Assembly: GCF_030296835.1 (NCBI RefSeq)
Contig: NZ_AP027922.1
Coordinates: 2,170,001-2,234,000 of the forward strand
From: Pseudoalteromonas sp. MM1
Lineage (GTDB): Bacteria > Pseudomonadota > Gammaproteobacteria > Enterobacterales > Alteromonadaceae
DNA: 64,000 nt
Direction: 5' to 3'
A program made the position numbers and the translations under genes. Positions 27,159-36,165 of this stretch are shown here, piece after piece. Position 1 is the first letter of the stretch. Each line of letters starts with the position of its first letter. Under the pieces are notes generated by a model. It saw nothing but the letters and a program-made list of their open reading frames with translations, had not been told where the DNA came from and searched no databases.

Positions 27159-27455
27159 ATGAAACCTACATGCCCTAGCTGTCAGAATAAAATTAATAAT
27201 AGAGATATAAAAAATACTAATAAAAAAGGGATGCTTTTTGAATTCGAGTGCCCATATTGTCAAACATGGATACATTTGAATAAAACACTAGGAGTTTTAA
27301 AAACACTTGGAGTATCACTCTTATTAATAACTAGCTTGCTAAATATTTTCAGTATTAAAAGTAAATATAGCTCAATTTTCTCAACCGTTGGCTTTGCCGG
27401 AATATTTATAGCTATGCTTATTACTTTTTTTGGTAAACATGAAGAAATCAAATAA
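27159..27455 (+). CDS. Hypothetical zinc-ribbon membrane protein
   Basis: A 98-residue protein with an N-terminal zinc ribbon (CPSC at 5-8 and CPYC near 32-35) and two hydrophobic helices (about 48-65 and 72-90). I do not recognise a family. It is markedly AT-rich with poly-Lys/Asn codons, unlike the flanking genes, which hints at recent acquisition or weak constraint. The following gene overlaps its end by 17 bp, so the two form a unit. Confidence 0.6.
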   Translation: MKPTCPSCQNKINNRDIKNTNKKGMLFEFECPYCQTWIHLNKTLGVLKTLGVSLLLITSLLNIFSIKSKYSSIFSTVGFAGIFIAMLITFFGKHEEIK

Positions 27456-27801
27456 TAAAAAAACAAAAAAGAATCCAAAAATAAAACACGCTAATATTAG
27501 TAATACCAGAATGTTATTAAATCAAATAGCATTCTCCTTGTTTTTTTTGGCTATAGGCTCCTTATCTATCATAATCGCAGTAAAATCTATATACGACGGT
27601 TATGTACTTACACCAACAGATTATCGTGTTGAATCTGAGGTTTATTTTTTCTCGACCTCTCCATTTACTTATCTTTTTAACCTTTTTTTTTACTTAGGAT
27701 GTGGGATCTTTTTTTTAGCAGTACCATACCTAAGTAGAGACATGTTTCCGCGAAAAAAGAAAAAACTAAGCAAAAAAGCTCAAAGAAAAAATAAACAATA
27801 G
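27439..27801 (+). CDS. Hypothetical small membrane protein
   Basis: A 120-residue protein of unknown function. I start at the ATG at 27439, which opens MKKSNNKKTKKNPKIK and overlaps the zinc-ribbon gene by 17 bp. Two hydrophobic segments (about residues 27-50 and 75-97) are flanked by very basic ends (RKKKKLSKKAQRKNKQ at the C terminus). It probably sits in the inner membrane with both basic ends in the cytoplasm. AT-rich like its partner. Confidence 0.55.
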   Translation: MKKSNNKKTKKNPKIKHANISNTRMLLNQIAFSLFFLAIGSLSIIIAVKSIYDGYVLTPTDYRVESEVYFFSTSPFTYLFNLFFYLGCGIFFLAVPYLSRDMFPRKKKKLSKKAQRKNKQ

Positions 27802-27807
27802 TTTTTA

Positions 27808-28299
27808 TTAATTCGTTTTGTATTTATACAATAACTCAAAGGGTATATGGCAATAGTCATCTGGGTGGTTAGTTAAACGGTCTTGGTGTTCAGCATCGCT
27901 TGGTACGTAATTAGTAAGCAGCTCTACCTGTACAACAATTTTTTCTGCATCACTGCGCTTATTTATATAATTTCTTGCTGCGTCTAAATGGTTTTGGTTT
28001 TTACTGTAAATAGCAGTGCGGTATTTAGGGCCTACGTCATCTCCTTGTTTATTAATACTGTATGGGTCAATAATTTCAAAAAAGTAGTCAAACAGCTTAT
28101 TTAGGCTAACGGCGTTTGGGTCAAAAATTACCTTTACGCATTCTGCATAACCATCGTAGTCGCCACCTGTCGTTTTAGTTGTACCATTAGCGCGTCCTGC
28201 TTCAGTACTTATTACGCCTGGTAAGTGTTTCATAAACTCTTGTACGCCCCACAGGCAGCCACCAGCAAAGTAAATAGTATTGTGTTCTTTAGTATTCAT
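27808..28299 (-). CDS. msrA: Peptide methionine sulfoxide reductase MsrA
   Basis: A 163-residue MsrA. The catalytic Cys15 lies in FAGGCLWG (usually GCFWG), followed by the family block GRANGTTKTTGGDYDGYAECV with its conserved Gly and Glu residues. It reduces methionine-S-sulfoxide in oxidised proteins. The second half (PSDAEHQDRLTNHPDDYC) differs from E. coli MsrA and belongs to a shorter subgroup with a C-terminal Cys that may be the resolving residue. It converges with the small membrane-protein gene. Confidence 0.88.
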   Translation of the reverse strand: MNTKEHNTIYFAGGCLWGVQEFMKHLPGVISTEAGRANGTTKTTGGDYDGYAECVKVIFDPNAVSLNKLFDYFFEIIDPYSINKQGDDVGPKYRTAIYSKNQNHLDAARNYINKRSDAEKIVVQVELLTNYVPSDAEHQDRLTNHPDDYCHIPFELLYKYKTN

Positions 28300-28475
28300 T
28301 ATAAATGTTACCTAATGAGAAAAGTGTGAATGGTTATCAAATGCAGTTATTAACAAATTAATGTACAATCGCGCACAAAATGACTGCTGTTATATTTGGC
28401 TATTTTATCATGCTCAAATATGAGCTTTGAAATTTATTGTAACCGCAGCTTCAAATAAAAAACGACGAGAAACAC

Positions 28476-30329
28476 ATGAACTGCACATCACACATTATAT
28501 TACCTGCCCTTTTATGCAGCGTTACCCCATTTGCTTATGCTAATACGCTACCTAATGAGTCATCAATCGAGCAAATAACGGTTGAAGCCTCACCTACAGC
28601 CAATAAACTGCCTGTGGGTACATTTGACTCGCCTATTTCTAATTTAGAGTACGACCCACGTGTTGATCTTCAATCTCGTAATATGGCTGAAGCGCAAGCT
28701 GATGTAACTATTCGTGGTGGGATTTTTGAAAACACAGGTTTTAGAGTAGGAAGCGCTACCCTGCTTGACCCGCAATCTGGCCATTATTTTGCTGAAATAC
28801 CTATTGCACCACAAATGCTAAGTGGCCCAGATGTTTTAACCGGTGCTGATAACGCACTGTACGGTATGAACAGCTCTGTAGGTACAGTTTCGTTTGGTTG
28901 GAAACCAATTATTACTGGCGGTAGTGTATCGCTTGGCACTGGTACGAACGACTTTAACCTGCAAAGTATTCACGCTGCTAAAAACACTCAACTTGATAGC
29001 TTAGCTAACTATACCCTGGGCTTTGAAGGTGAGTACTCTCACTCGCAAAGTGATGGCACCATTGATAATGGCGACCATGACTTTTCGCGCGCCTCAGCAC
29101 GCGTGCAATTAGCAAGCGAGCATAGTCAGACCGACTTATTTTATGGCTCGCAAGATAAGTTTTTTGGCTGGCCTAACTTATATACCCCTTTTGGCGTTAA
29201 CGAAACTGAAGATCTAGAAACACGCCTTTGGATGCTTAATCACAAGCAAAACTATGCTGAAAACAGTCACTTTGAAGTATCGGCGTATTACCGTACCCAT
29301 GACGATCACTATATTTACTCGCGCGAAAACCCAAGTGTATTTGAAGCTTTTCATAAAAGTGAAGTTAAATCGCTTGCTCTTTCGGGTCGCCATACACAAA
29401 GCGATGCACTGGCAATAAATTACTCGGCACAATTTATTGATGACTCGATTGAATCAACCACACTTGAAAACAACTTTACCTCACGAAAATATTATAAGCT
29501 GAGCGTATTGCCCCAATACACTATGGCTTTAAAAGCGAATCAGCAGCTTACTTTTCGCTTAGGGGCTGCGTATGATGATACCAATCGTGATGATGCTGAA
29601 GTATCAGCTATTGGTGATATAACCTTAAGCACCCAAAACAGTGACGGCACAGCGCAAAGTATTTATTTATCATACGCGCAAGCGAGCCAAGTCGCAGGCT
29701 ACACAGCCATTGGCGGCAGCGATTCTGGCGGGTTATTTAGAAGTAACTACAACCTTGAGCGCGAAACAACGTCAAACTTAGAGCTTGGCTTATTACTTGA
29801 AGAGCAAAGCTGGCAGTTAAACTCGGCTATTTTTTATCGAAAAGATAATAATTTAACCGACTGGACTTTTAATTTTGACTCCACCTCTGCGCGCTTTGCA
29901 AACCCCGTTGATATTGATACTGCAGGGGTTGAATTTTTAGCGACTAAACACTTTGATACGGCAAAACTTATTGCTAGCTATACCTATTTGCATAAATCAG
30001 AAAACTACGGCGCAGCCGATATTGATGCCAGTTTTTACGCGTTAAACTTTCCTGATCACCGTTTAACACTCGGCGCTGTGTACAACCCAACTGATATTTT
30101 AGAATTTAGAATAGATAACGAATGGCGTACACAACACAAAAACGCGCTTAGAAACGGCCACGACAACGCGTTATTTACCCAGCTAACGCTTAAAATAACC
30201 CCGCCTCAGTTAAGCAATTTATTTATTACTTTAGCGGCTGATAACTTATGGGATGAGTCGTTTGAAGAAATACCAGGTACACCAGGACGCGGTGAGCAAT
30301 ATACGTTAAGCGCAACGTATAGTTGGTAG
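28476..30329 (+). CDS. TonB-dependent outer-membrane receptor
   Basis: A 617-residue receptor with a signal peptide (cleavage after AYA, residue 22), a TonB-box-like EQITVEA at 32-38, a plug domain (about 50-160, VTIRGGIFENTGFRVG and LTGADNALYGMNSSVGTVSF) and a 22-strand-type barrel ending in the aromatic LSATYSW. At 617 residues it is short, like BtuB-class receptors. No ligand can be assigned; I see no cobalamin riboswitch or obvious Fur site upstream and no transport genes alongside. Confidence 0.85.
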   Translation: MNCTSHIILPALLCSVTPFAYANTLPNESSIEQITVEASPTANKLPVGTFDSPISNLEYDPRVDLQSRNMAEAQADVTIRGGIFENTGFRVGSATLLDPQSGHYFAEIPIAPQMLSGPDVLTGADNALYGMNSSVGTVSFGWKPIITGGSVSLGTGTNDFNLQSIHAAKNTQLDSLANYTLGFEGEYSHSQSDGTIDNGDHDFSRASARVQLASEHSQTDLFYGSQDKFFGWPNLYTPFGVNETEDLETRLWMLNHKQNYAENSHFEVSAYYRTHDDHYIYSRENPSVFEAFHKSEVKSLALSGRHTQSDALAINYSAQFIDDSIESTTLENNFTSRKYYKLSVLPQYTMALKANQQLTFRLGAAYDDTNRDDAEVSAIGDITLSTQNSDGTAQSIYLSYAQASQVAGYTAIGGSDSGGLFRSNYNLERETTSNLELGLLLEEQSWQLNSAIFYRKDNNLTDWTFNFDSTSARFANPVDIDTAGVEFLATKHFDTAKLIASYTYLHKSENYGAADIDASFYALNFPDHRLTLGAVYNPTDILEFRIDNEWRTQHKNALRNGHDNALFTQLTLKITPPQLSNLFITLAADNLWDESFEEIPGTPGRGEQYTLSATYSW

Positions 30330-30341
30330 AAAATAAAGCCG

Positions 30342-30390
30342 GCGTTTACAAACTCAATTTATACTTTGATTTGTAAACGCTGTGTTTTTT
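30342..30390 (+). terminator. Terminator of the TonB receptor gene
   Basis: GCGTTTACAAA (30342-30352) and TTTGTAAACGC (30370-30380) form an 11-bp stem followed by TGTGTTTTTT. Confidence 0.8.
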
Positions 30391-30421
30391 ATAAAAGCGC
30401 TATTTTAGACAAAAAATATTC

Positions 30422-30539
30422 CACAAAGAGAAGCGAATGAGAAGTAAATGAGAATACACAAACCAACTATTACTTAAAGCTAATCTCTTCCTCTAAAAGC
30501 GCAGCAACTCTTCCCCTCCTTGTGATTTATTCACTTTTA
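30422..30539. repeat. Palindromic intergenic repeat, family A, copy 2
   Basis: CACAAAGAGAAGCGAATGAGAAG at the left, CTTCCTCTAAAAGCGCAGC in the middle and CTTGTGATTTATTCACTTT at the right follow the same order as copy 1 at 13052-13178. It abuts a family B copy. Confidence 0.6.
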
Positions 30540-30540
30540 C

Positions 30541-30651
30541 AGGCTTTGCCTGTCACGTAAGCAAGCTTTACGTCTACAAAACAACCGTATACCTGCACAT
30601 TTGCGGTAGACGCTGAGCTTGCTCGCGTTAAAAGCGCAGCTTTTAATTACT
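30541..30651. repeat. Palindromic intergenic repeat, family B, copy 2
   Basis: TGTCACGTAAGCAAGCTTTACGT, then CTACAAAACA, GTAGACGCTGAGCTTGCTCGCG and AAAGCGCAGCTTTTAATTAC match copy 1 block by block. It follows the family A copy after 1 bp, giving a 230-bp composite. Confidence 0.6.
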
Positions 30652-30706
30652 TAAAAAATTACTCGGTAATAGATAAATGTAAATATATGTGTATTAACCT
30701 CGTGAG

Positions 30707-30970
30707 CTAGGTTAATTGCTCAAGCTCGGTTATAAGTGCTAGAGCCTCTGCATTAGTTGACCCACACACATCAAATGTGGCGCTAAAATCACTACATACT
30801 TTTGGACGGCTTTCATCGCCAAATAATTTACATAAATTACGTTCATCTAGCTGAATACAACGCTCTCCGGCTTTTTTACCGTTTGGCATCCCGGGGATTG
30901 GCGAGCTAATACTTGGTGCAATGCAGCATGCACCGCAGCCTAAACGACATGCCATAGGCTCTGTTTTCAT
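30707..30970 (-). CDS. YkgJ-type cysteine-cluster protein
   Basis: An 87-residue protein rich in cysteines: CRLGCGACC at the N terminus, then GERC, LCKLF and PKVCSDF. This spacing is that of the YkgJ family, whose members are thought to bind a zinc or iron-sulphur centre. The biochemical role is unknown. It is a single gene, divergent from the RND efflux operon. Confidence 0.85.
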   Translation of the reverse strand: MKTEPMACRLGCGACCIAPSISSPIPGMPNGKKAGERCIQLDERNLCKLFGDESRPKVCSDFSATFDVCGSTNAEALALITELEQLT

Positions 30971-31139
30971 AATAACCTCAGTTAATAAAACTATGCAATT
31001 TGCAGTGTGATTTCACCCATGCATAGTCAATTGTTTAATTGTAATACACACATGTAATGCTTTGTTACATCTTCAAACGCCTTGTAAACACTTTATTGCG
31101 TATTATTGCCTTGTCACCAAATATATGAAGGAATGCCTT

Positions 31140-32321
31140 GTGGCTACTAAAAAACAAATTTTATTACCTGTCGCAGTTTTAGCTGCCGGAATTGCACTGG
31201 CAATTGGCCTTTCAGCAATGAAAACGCCACCAGAAGAAAAACCAGAGCAAGACACTCGCCCACTTGTTGCTGCGCAAAACGTAAACATTGATGCCATTAC
31301 GCTTGATGTAAAATCGTACGGCGTTGTAAAACCTAAAGACCGTACAGAGCTTGTTGCGCAAGTAAGCGGGCAAGTTATTTCAGTAGCCGAACAATTTGTT
31401 GAAGGCGCGTTTGTTAAGCAAGGCGATATTTTAGCACGAATTGATCCAAATGATTACGAAGCCGACTTAATTGAAGCCCAAGCAGGCCTTGCACAAGCAA
31501 GTTCAGCACTTGAAATTGAGCGCGCACAAGCCCATGTTGCTAAAGCTGAATGGGAACGTATTAAATCAGACTCAAACGATGCCATTGCATCTGAGCTTTA
31601 TTTACGTAAACCACAACTTGCCGAAAAAATGGCAAATTTTAAATCTGCTCAAGCCCGTGTAAAACGCACTAAACGTAACTTAGAACGTACCTACATTAGA
31701 GCCCCATATGATGCCATTATTAACGAGCGCACTATTAGCTTAGGCTCTGTAGTAAGTGCAGGCAGTAAGTTTGGTGAGCTTAGCGCGACCTCGGTTGCAG
31801 AGGTACGTTTACCGGTTGCAGATAAAGAGCTGCAATACTTAAATAATGGCGGTATAGGTGCATTGGTTACACTTAATGCAGAATTTGCCGGTAGGCAAAC
31901 TACCTGGCAAGCCAAGGTTGTACGTAGCGAAGGTGTTGTTGATCAAACTAGCCGTATGAGCTATTTAGTTGCGCAGTTACCTACCCCGTATGCTGATAAC
32001 GCTAAGCCACTGCGTTTTGGCTCATACATTAACGCCACCATAAAAGGCCGCGCGCTTGATAACGCGATTATAGTGCCGCACCATTTAGTTAAAAATAACA
32101 AAATTGCTATTTTAAACGACAATCACACCCTTAGCTTTAAAACGCTTAATATTGTACGTGAGCAAAATGGCATGGTAATAGCCGACCAAGGGTTAAATAA
32201 TGGCGAGCAACTTATTACCTCTGCCCTTGAATACCCAACAGAAGGCATGGCGGTTAAGCTAGAAGGCACTGAGCCTAAAAGCGATGTTACTCAATTAGCA
32301 CTTAAAGAGGATACGCCATGA
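31140..32321 (+). CDS. RND efflux periplasmic adaptor (membrane fusion protein)
   Basis: A 393-residue adaptor. I start at the GTG at 31140 (AAGGA eight bases before), which opens MATKKQILLPVAVLAAGIAL, a single membrane anchor. A biotinyl-lipoyl-like domain (AQVSGQVISVAEQFVEGAFVK, split at residues about 67-80), a helical hairpin (about 110-180) and a beta-barrel/membrane-proximal part follow. It links an RND pump to an outer-membrane channel. It overlaps the pump gene by 4 bp; no outer-membrane channel gene is adjacent, so TolC-like help must come from elsewhere. Confidence 0.9.
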   Translation: MATKKQILLPVAVLAAGIALAIGLSAMKTPPEEKPEQDTRPLVAAQNVNIDAITLDVKSYGVVKPKDRTELVAQVSGQVISVAEQFVEGAFVKQGDILARIDPNDYEADLIEAQAGLAQASSALEIERAQAHVAKAEWERIKSDSNDAIASELYLRKPQLAEKMANFKSAQARVKRTKRNLERTYIRAPYDAIINERTISLGSVVSAGSKFGELSATSVAEVRLPVADKELQYLNNGGIGALVTLNAEFAGRQTTWQAKVVRSEGVVDQTSRMSYLVAQLPTPYADNAKPLRFGSYINATIKGRALDNAIIVPHHLVKNNKIAILNDNHTLSFKTLNIVREQNGMVIADQGLNNGEQLITSALEYPTEGMAVKLEGTEPKSDVTQLALKEDTP

Positions 32322-35300
32322 ATACCTCAGAAAAAGGCTTAATTGCATGGTTTGCACGTAACCCTGTTGCGGCAAACCTCATCATGATTTTTATACTTAT
32401 TGGCGGGCTATTAACGGCGCTGACCATTCGTAAACAGGCATTTCCGCAGTTTGAAAGTAACTGGGTGAGTATTCAAGCAGTATACCCAGGCGCCGCCCCG
32501 CAAGAGGTTGAAGAAGGCATAACCATAAAAATTGAAGAAAACCTTGAGGGTACCGAAGGTATAAAACGTTTAATTACTTACTCTAACCGAGGTTATGCGC
32601 AAGCGTGGGTAGAAATAGAAGAAAAATACGACCTACAAGAAGCCCTAGACGAAATAAAAGCGCAAGTAGACTCTATTAATACCTTTCCTGCGGGGATGGA
32701 ACGCCCCGTTATTCAACGTGAAAAATTTCAGCAAGAGGTAATGATCCTCGCGCTTTATGGCGACATGAGTTATTACCAGCTAAAAGAGCTAGGTAACGAC
32801 ATAAAAGATGAATTACTCGCGTTACCTGGCGTTAACTTAGTCGATTTTTACAGTGGCCTAGATTACGAAATAGGCATAGAAATAAGCCCCGATAAACTGC
32901 GTGAATATGGCCTAACATTTAGAGATGTTTCAAGCGCTGTGCAAAACTTTTCTACCAATATGTCGGCAGGGCAAATTCGCTCTGACACAGGCTATATTTC
33001 AATGCGTGTTGAAAAGCAGGCATATCGTGGCGGCGAATTTGCAAAGCTTCCGCTTATAACGCTTGCCGATGGCGCACAAATTAATTTAGGCGATGTAGCG
33101 ACGATTAACGACGGCTTTGAAGAAGGCCTACTTTACTCTAAATATAATGGTAAAAACTCACTCTCGTTTGAAGTAGATGCCTCAAAAGATCAAGACATAA
33201 CCGATGTAGCTAAAATTCTTAAAGGCTACATGGCAGAAAAACAGTCAAAACTTCCGCAAGGCGTAAAGCTCTCACCTATTGTTGATTTAACTTACTACCT
33301 TGAAGGTCGACTCGATATGATGATCGACAACATGGTATGGGGCGGTATTTTAGTAATGATAGTGCTGGCGCTGTTTTTACCGCTGCGTTTAGCTTTTTGG
33401 GTAATGATGGGCTTACCAGTTTCATTTTTAGGTGCTTTTTTGTTTATGCCAATTGGCTTTTTAGACATCACCATAAACATGGTGTCGTTATTTGCCTTCA
33501 TTATTGTACTTGGGATTGTGGTCGACGATGCCATAGTCGTAGGTGAATCGGCCAGTGCCGAAATAGAAAAACATGGCCATAGCCTTGATAACGTTATTCG
33601 TGGTGTTAAGCGCGTAGCGATGCCTGCAACCTTTGGGGTATTAACTACTATTGCAGCGTTTTTACCACAAGCTATGGCATCAGGCCCAGGTGCTGCGTTT
33701 TCTAAAGCCATTGGTGTAGTTATTATACTGTGTTTGATTTTCTCGTTAATTGAATCAAAGCTAATATTACCTGCGCATATTGCAGCTATGAACCCGCGTA
33801 AACCTAACCCTAAAAACCCATTACATAAACTGCGTAATATAGTTGATAACGGTTTAAAACACTTTGTGCAAAACTACTACACGCCTTTTATAGGCCATTG
33901 TATACATTATCGTTATACCGTAATTATTGGCTTTTTATGTATATTAATAGTGAGTGCGGGTATGTTTGCAGGCGGGTTAGTTAAGTTTGTACCTAACCCT
34001 AAAATACCGCATGACTTTCCGCGTATTACACTTGAAATGAACCTTGCCTCTTCGGAGCAGGCAACCCTTGAAACCGCCCGTAAAATAGAAGATGTATTAC
34101 TCAAAGTAGATAAAGAGCTTGAAGAGCAATACGGCCAAAGCATGATACGCGATTTATCGGTAAGCTTACGTGGGCGTACAGAGGCTAATATTATGGCTAT
34201 TTTAGTAGAGCCACACTTGCGCCCTATCGACACCTTTGAATTAAGCACCCTATGGCGCGAACAAATGCCACCGCTACCAGGTGTTAAAACGCTTAATATT
34301 CAAGATAATATTTTTAGTGGCGGACGTGATGACGGCGACGTAAGTTTTAGACTGCAAGGCAAAAATGCCGATGAGTTAAAAGAAGTAGCCGGTAAATTAA
34401 AAGCTAAACTACAAAGCATGGAAGGTGTAGGCGATGTAAACGACTCACTGCAAAGTGCCACCGACGAAGTACAGCTAGATTTAAAACCACTAGCCTACAG
34501 CATGGGACTTACACTTGCCGACGTTGCATCGCAAGTAAGCTTTAGTTACTACGGATTAGAAGCACAGCGCATTTTACGCGAAGGCGAAGAAATTAAAGTA
34601 ATGATACGTTACCCAGAAAGCGAGCGTAACTCAATTAGCAACATTCAAAATGCGCGTATTATTACGCCAACCGGTGCAGAAGTGCCGTTAAGCGAAGTAG
34701 CCGAAGTTAAGCTTGTTGATGGTGTAAACCGTATACGCCGCGAAAACTCAAACCGTACTGTTAATGTGTGGGCAGCGGTAAATACTGACCAAGTTGAACC
34801 ATTTGCTATTGCACAAGAAATTCGCGATGCCTATTTACCTTCGCTGCTTAAAAGCTACCCAGGCGTTAAAAGTAATGTGGCTGGGCGCGTACAAGAAGAA
34901 ATGGACAGCGCCGATGAGCAGTTACGCGACTTTGCTATATCGCTGATGATTATATTTGCGTTATTAGCTATACCGCTTCGCTCTTACTCGCAGCCGCTTA
35001 TTATTATGTCGGTTATTCCATTTGGTGTAGTAGGTGCAATGTTTGGTCACGTAATATTAGGCATGACCATGAGCGGGCTGTCTATGTTTGGCATTATTGC
35101 AGTAGCGGGCATTGTAGTAAACGACTCCCTCGTAATGGTTGATTTTGTAAATAAAGCACGCGCAGAAGGTATGGCTATTAAACAGGCTGTTATGCAAGCC
35201 GGTGCAAAGCGCTTTAGAGCTATATTGCTTACTTCAATTACTACATTTATTGGGGTAATGCCAATTATTATGGAAACCAGCTTACAAGCTAAAATAGTTA

Positions 35301-35467
35301 TTCCTATGGCGGTATCGCTGGCCTTTGGTGTGCTTTTTGCCACGGTAATTACCTTAATACTTATACCTTGCCAGTACGTAGCACTAGAAGATGCTAAGCG
35401 CCTAACCCGTAAGCTATTTGGTAAATCGCAACCTATAACTGCTCAACCAACACCTACAAATAATTAA
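32318..35467 (+). CDS. RND family efflux permease
   Basis: A 1049-residue inner-membrane pump with twelve predicted helices and two large periplasmic loops. The first helix region FARNPVAANLIMIFIL and the TM4 proton-relay block LGIVVDDAIVVGE with paired Asp are diagnostic of the hydrophobe/amphiphile efflux class (VexH/MdtB-like side branch). It expels an unknown compound using the proton motive force. It starts within the adaptor stop codon (ATGA), so the two subunits are coupled. Confidence 0.92.
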   Translation: MNTSEKGLIAWFARNPVAANLIMIFILIGGLLTALTIRKQAFPQFESNWVSIQAVYPGAAPQEVEEGITIKIEENLEGTEGIKRLITYSNRGYAQAWVEIEEKYDLQEALDEIKAQVDSINTFPAGMERPVIQREKFQQEVMILALYGDMSYYQLKELGNDIKDELLALPGVNLVDFYSGLDYEIGIEISPDKLREYGLTFRDVSSAVQNFSTNMSAGQIRSDTGYISMRVEKQAYRGGEFAKLPLITLADGAQINLGDVATINDGFEEGLLYSKYNGKNSLSFEVDASKDQDITDVAKILKGYMAEKQSKLPQGVKLSPIVDLTYYLEGRLDMMIDNMVWGGILVMIVLALFLPLRLAFWVMMGLPVSFLGAFLFMPIGFLDITINMVSLFAFIIVLGIVVDDAIVVGESASAEIEKHGHSLDNVIRGVKRVAMPATFGVLTTIAAFLPQAMASGPGAAFSKAIGVVIILCLIFSLIESKLILPAHIAAMNPRKPNPKNPLHKLRNIVDNGLKHFVQNYYTPFIGHCIHYRYTVIIGFLCILIVSAGMFAGGLVKFVPNPKIPHDFPRITLEMNLASSEQATLETARKIEDVLLKVDKELEEQYGQSMIRDLSVSLRGRTEANIMAILVEPHLRPIDTFELSTLWREQMPPLPGVKTLNIQDNIFSGGRDDGDVSFRLQGKNADELKEVAGKLKAKLQSMEGVGDVNDSLQSATDEVQLDLKPLAYSMGLTLADVASQVSFSYYGLEAQRILREGEEIKVMIRYPESERNSISNIQNARIITPTGAEVPLSEVAEVKLVDGVNRIRRENSNRTVNVWAAVNTDQVEPFAIAQEIRDAYLPSLLKSYPGVKSNVAGRVQEEMDSADEQLRDFAISLMIIFALLAIPLRSYSQPLIIMSVIPFGVVGAMFGHVILGMTMSGLSMFGIIAVAGIVVNDSLVMVDFVNKARAEGMAIKQAVMQAGAKRFRAILLTSITTFIGVMPIIMETSLQAKIVIPMAVSLAFGVLFATVITLILIPCQYVALEDAKRLTRKLFGKSQPITAQPTPTNN

Positions 35468-35487
35468 AGTTTCTCTCCCAACCATTA

Positions 35488-35515
35488 AAGCTCGGCCTAA
35501 TACGCCGAGCTTTTT
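35488..35515 (+). terminator. Terminator of the RND operon
   Basis: AAAGCTCGGC and GCCGAGCTTTTT flank a 6-nt loop. Confidence 0.9.
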
Positions 35516-35716
35516 ATTTGCCCTGCATTATTAATAGTTTTTATAAAGTGTTTCAAATAAATTATAGGTAATTATTTTAATAATATCAGCGTATTATGCG
35601 CCCTCAATTTAAAGCATCGCTAACGCATTAGAATTTTATTGTTTAGCATTAAGCTCACACCGCAATGGTTTTGAGCCGCTTAACTGTTAAGTGCCCTCCA
35701 CTTAGCTCTAATAACG

Positions 35717-36076
35717 AGGGCGTGTTGACCTTTGGCGTTTGAATTTGCAGCAGTATGTTTGGTTTTTAGGCAAGGCAGAGCCTATGAAGTGTGGTTACTC
35801 CCCATAAATAGGCGATAACGTAGCATAAATGCCAAACATACGCTGCCCTTTGGGTTCTGCCTAGGGGCGATAAACTCTTTGTTGCCTACATGGATGTAGG
35901 TAAGGGGCGTGAGCAGGACGCGGAAGCTTTGCTCGGTTTTTACTTATTCTTACATGGATGTAAGTCATTAGAATAACGCAGGAGCAGTTATCGAGCCCAC
36001 TAGGTTACAAACCTCGCGCCGCGATTTGATCGCACCTAGATTGAACAAATTTCAATCCGCAAAGATCAACACGCCC
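35717..36076. repeat. MITE-like repeat, family D, full-length copy
   Basis: About 360 bp with imperfect terminal inverted repeats: AGGGCGTGTTGACCTTTGGC at the left and GCAAAGATCAACACGCCCT at the right. The inside holds two TACATGGATGTA palindromes and no ORF. The right half from GCCTAGGGGCGATAAACTC (35859) is shared with 49365-49518. It fills most of the 700-bp gap between the RND operon and the SulP gene. Confidence 0.7.
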
Positions 36077-36165
36077 TATACACGTAAATTTAAAACACCA
36101 AAACATACTGCTATTCGCTAAAAGCGCTATGGCATGTAGTTTATTTATGCACGTTAAGGAACCCT

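Noticed and set aside
33295..33711. Long antisense frames such as this one inside the RND permease gene
   Set aside because: They run opposite to well-supported genes, show no family motif, and follow from codon bias of the real gene. The same applies to those within carB, sulP and lysC.
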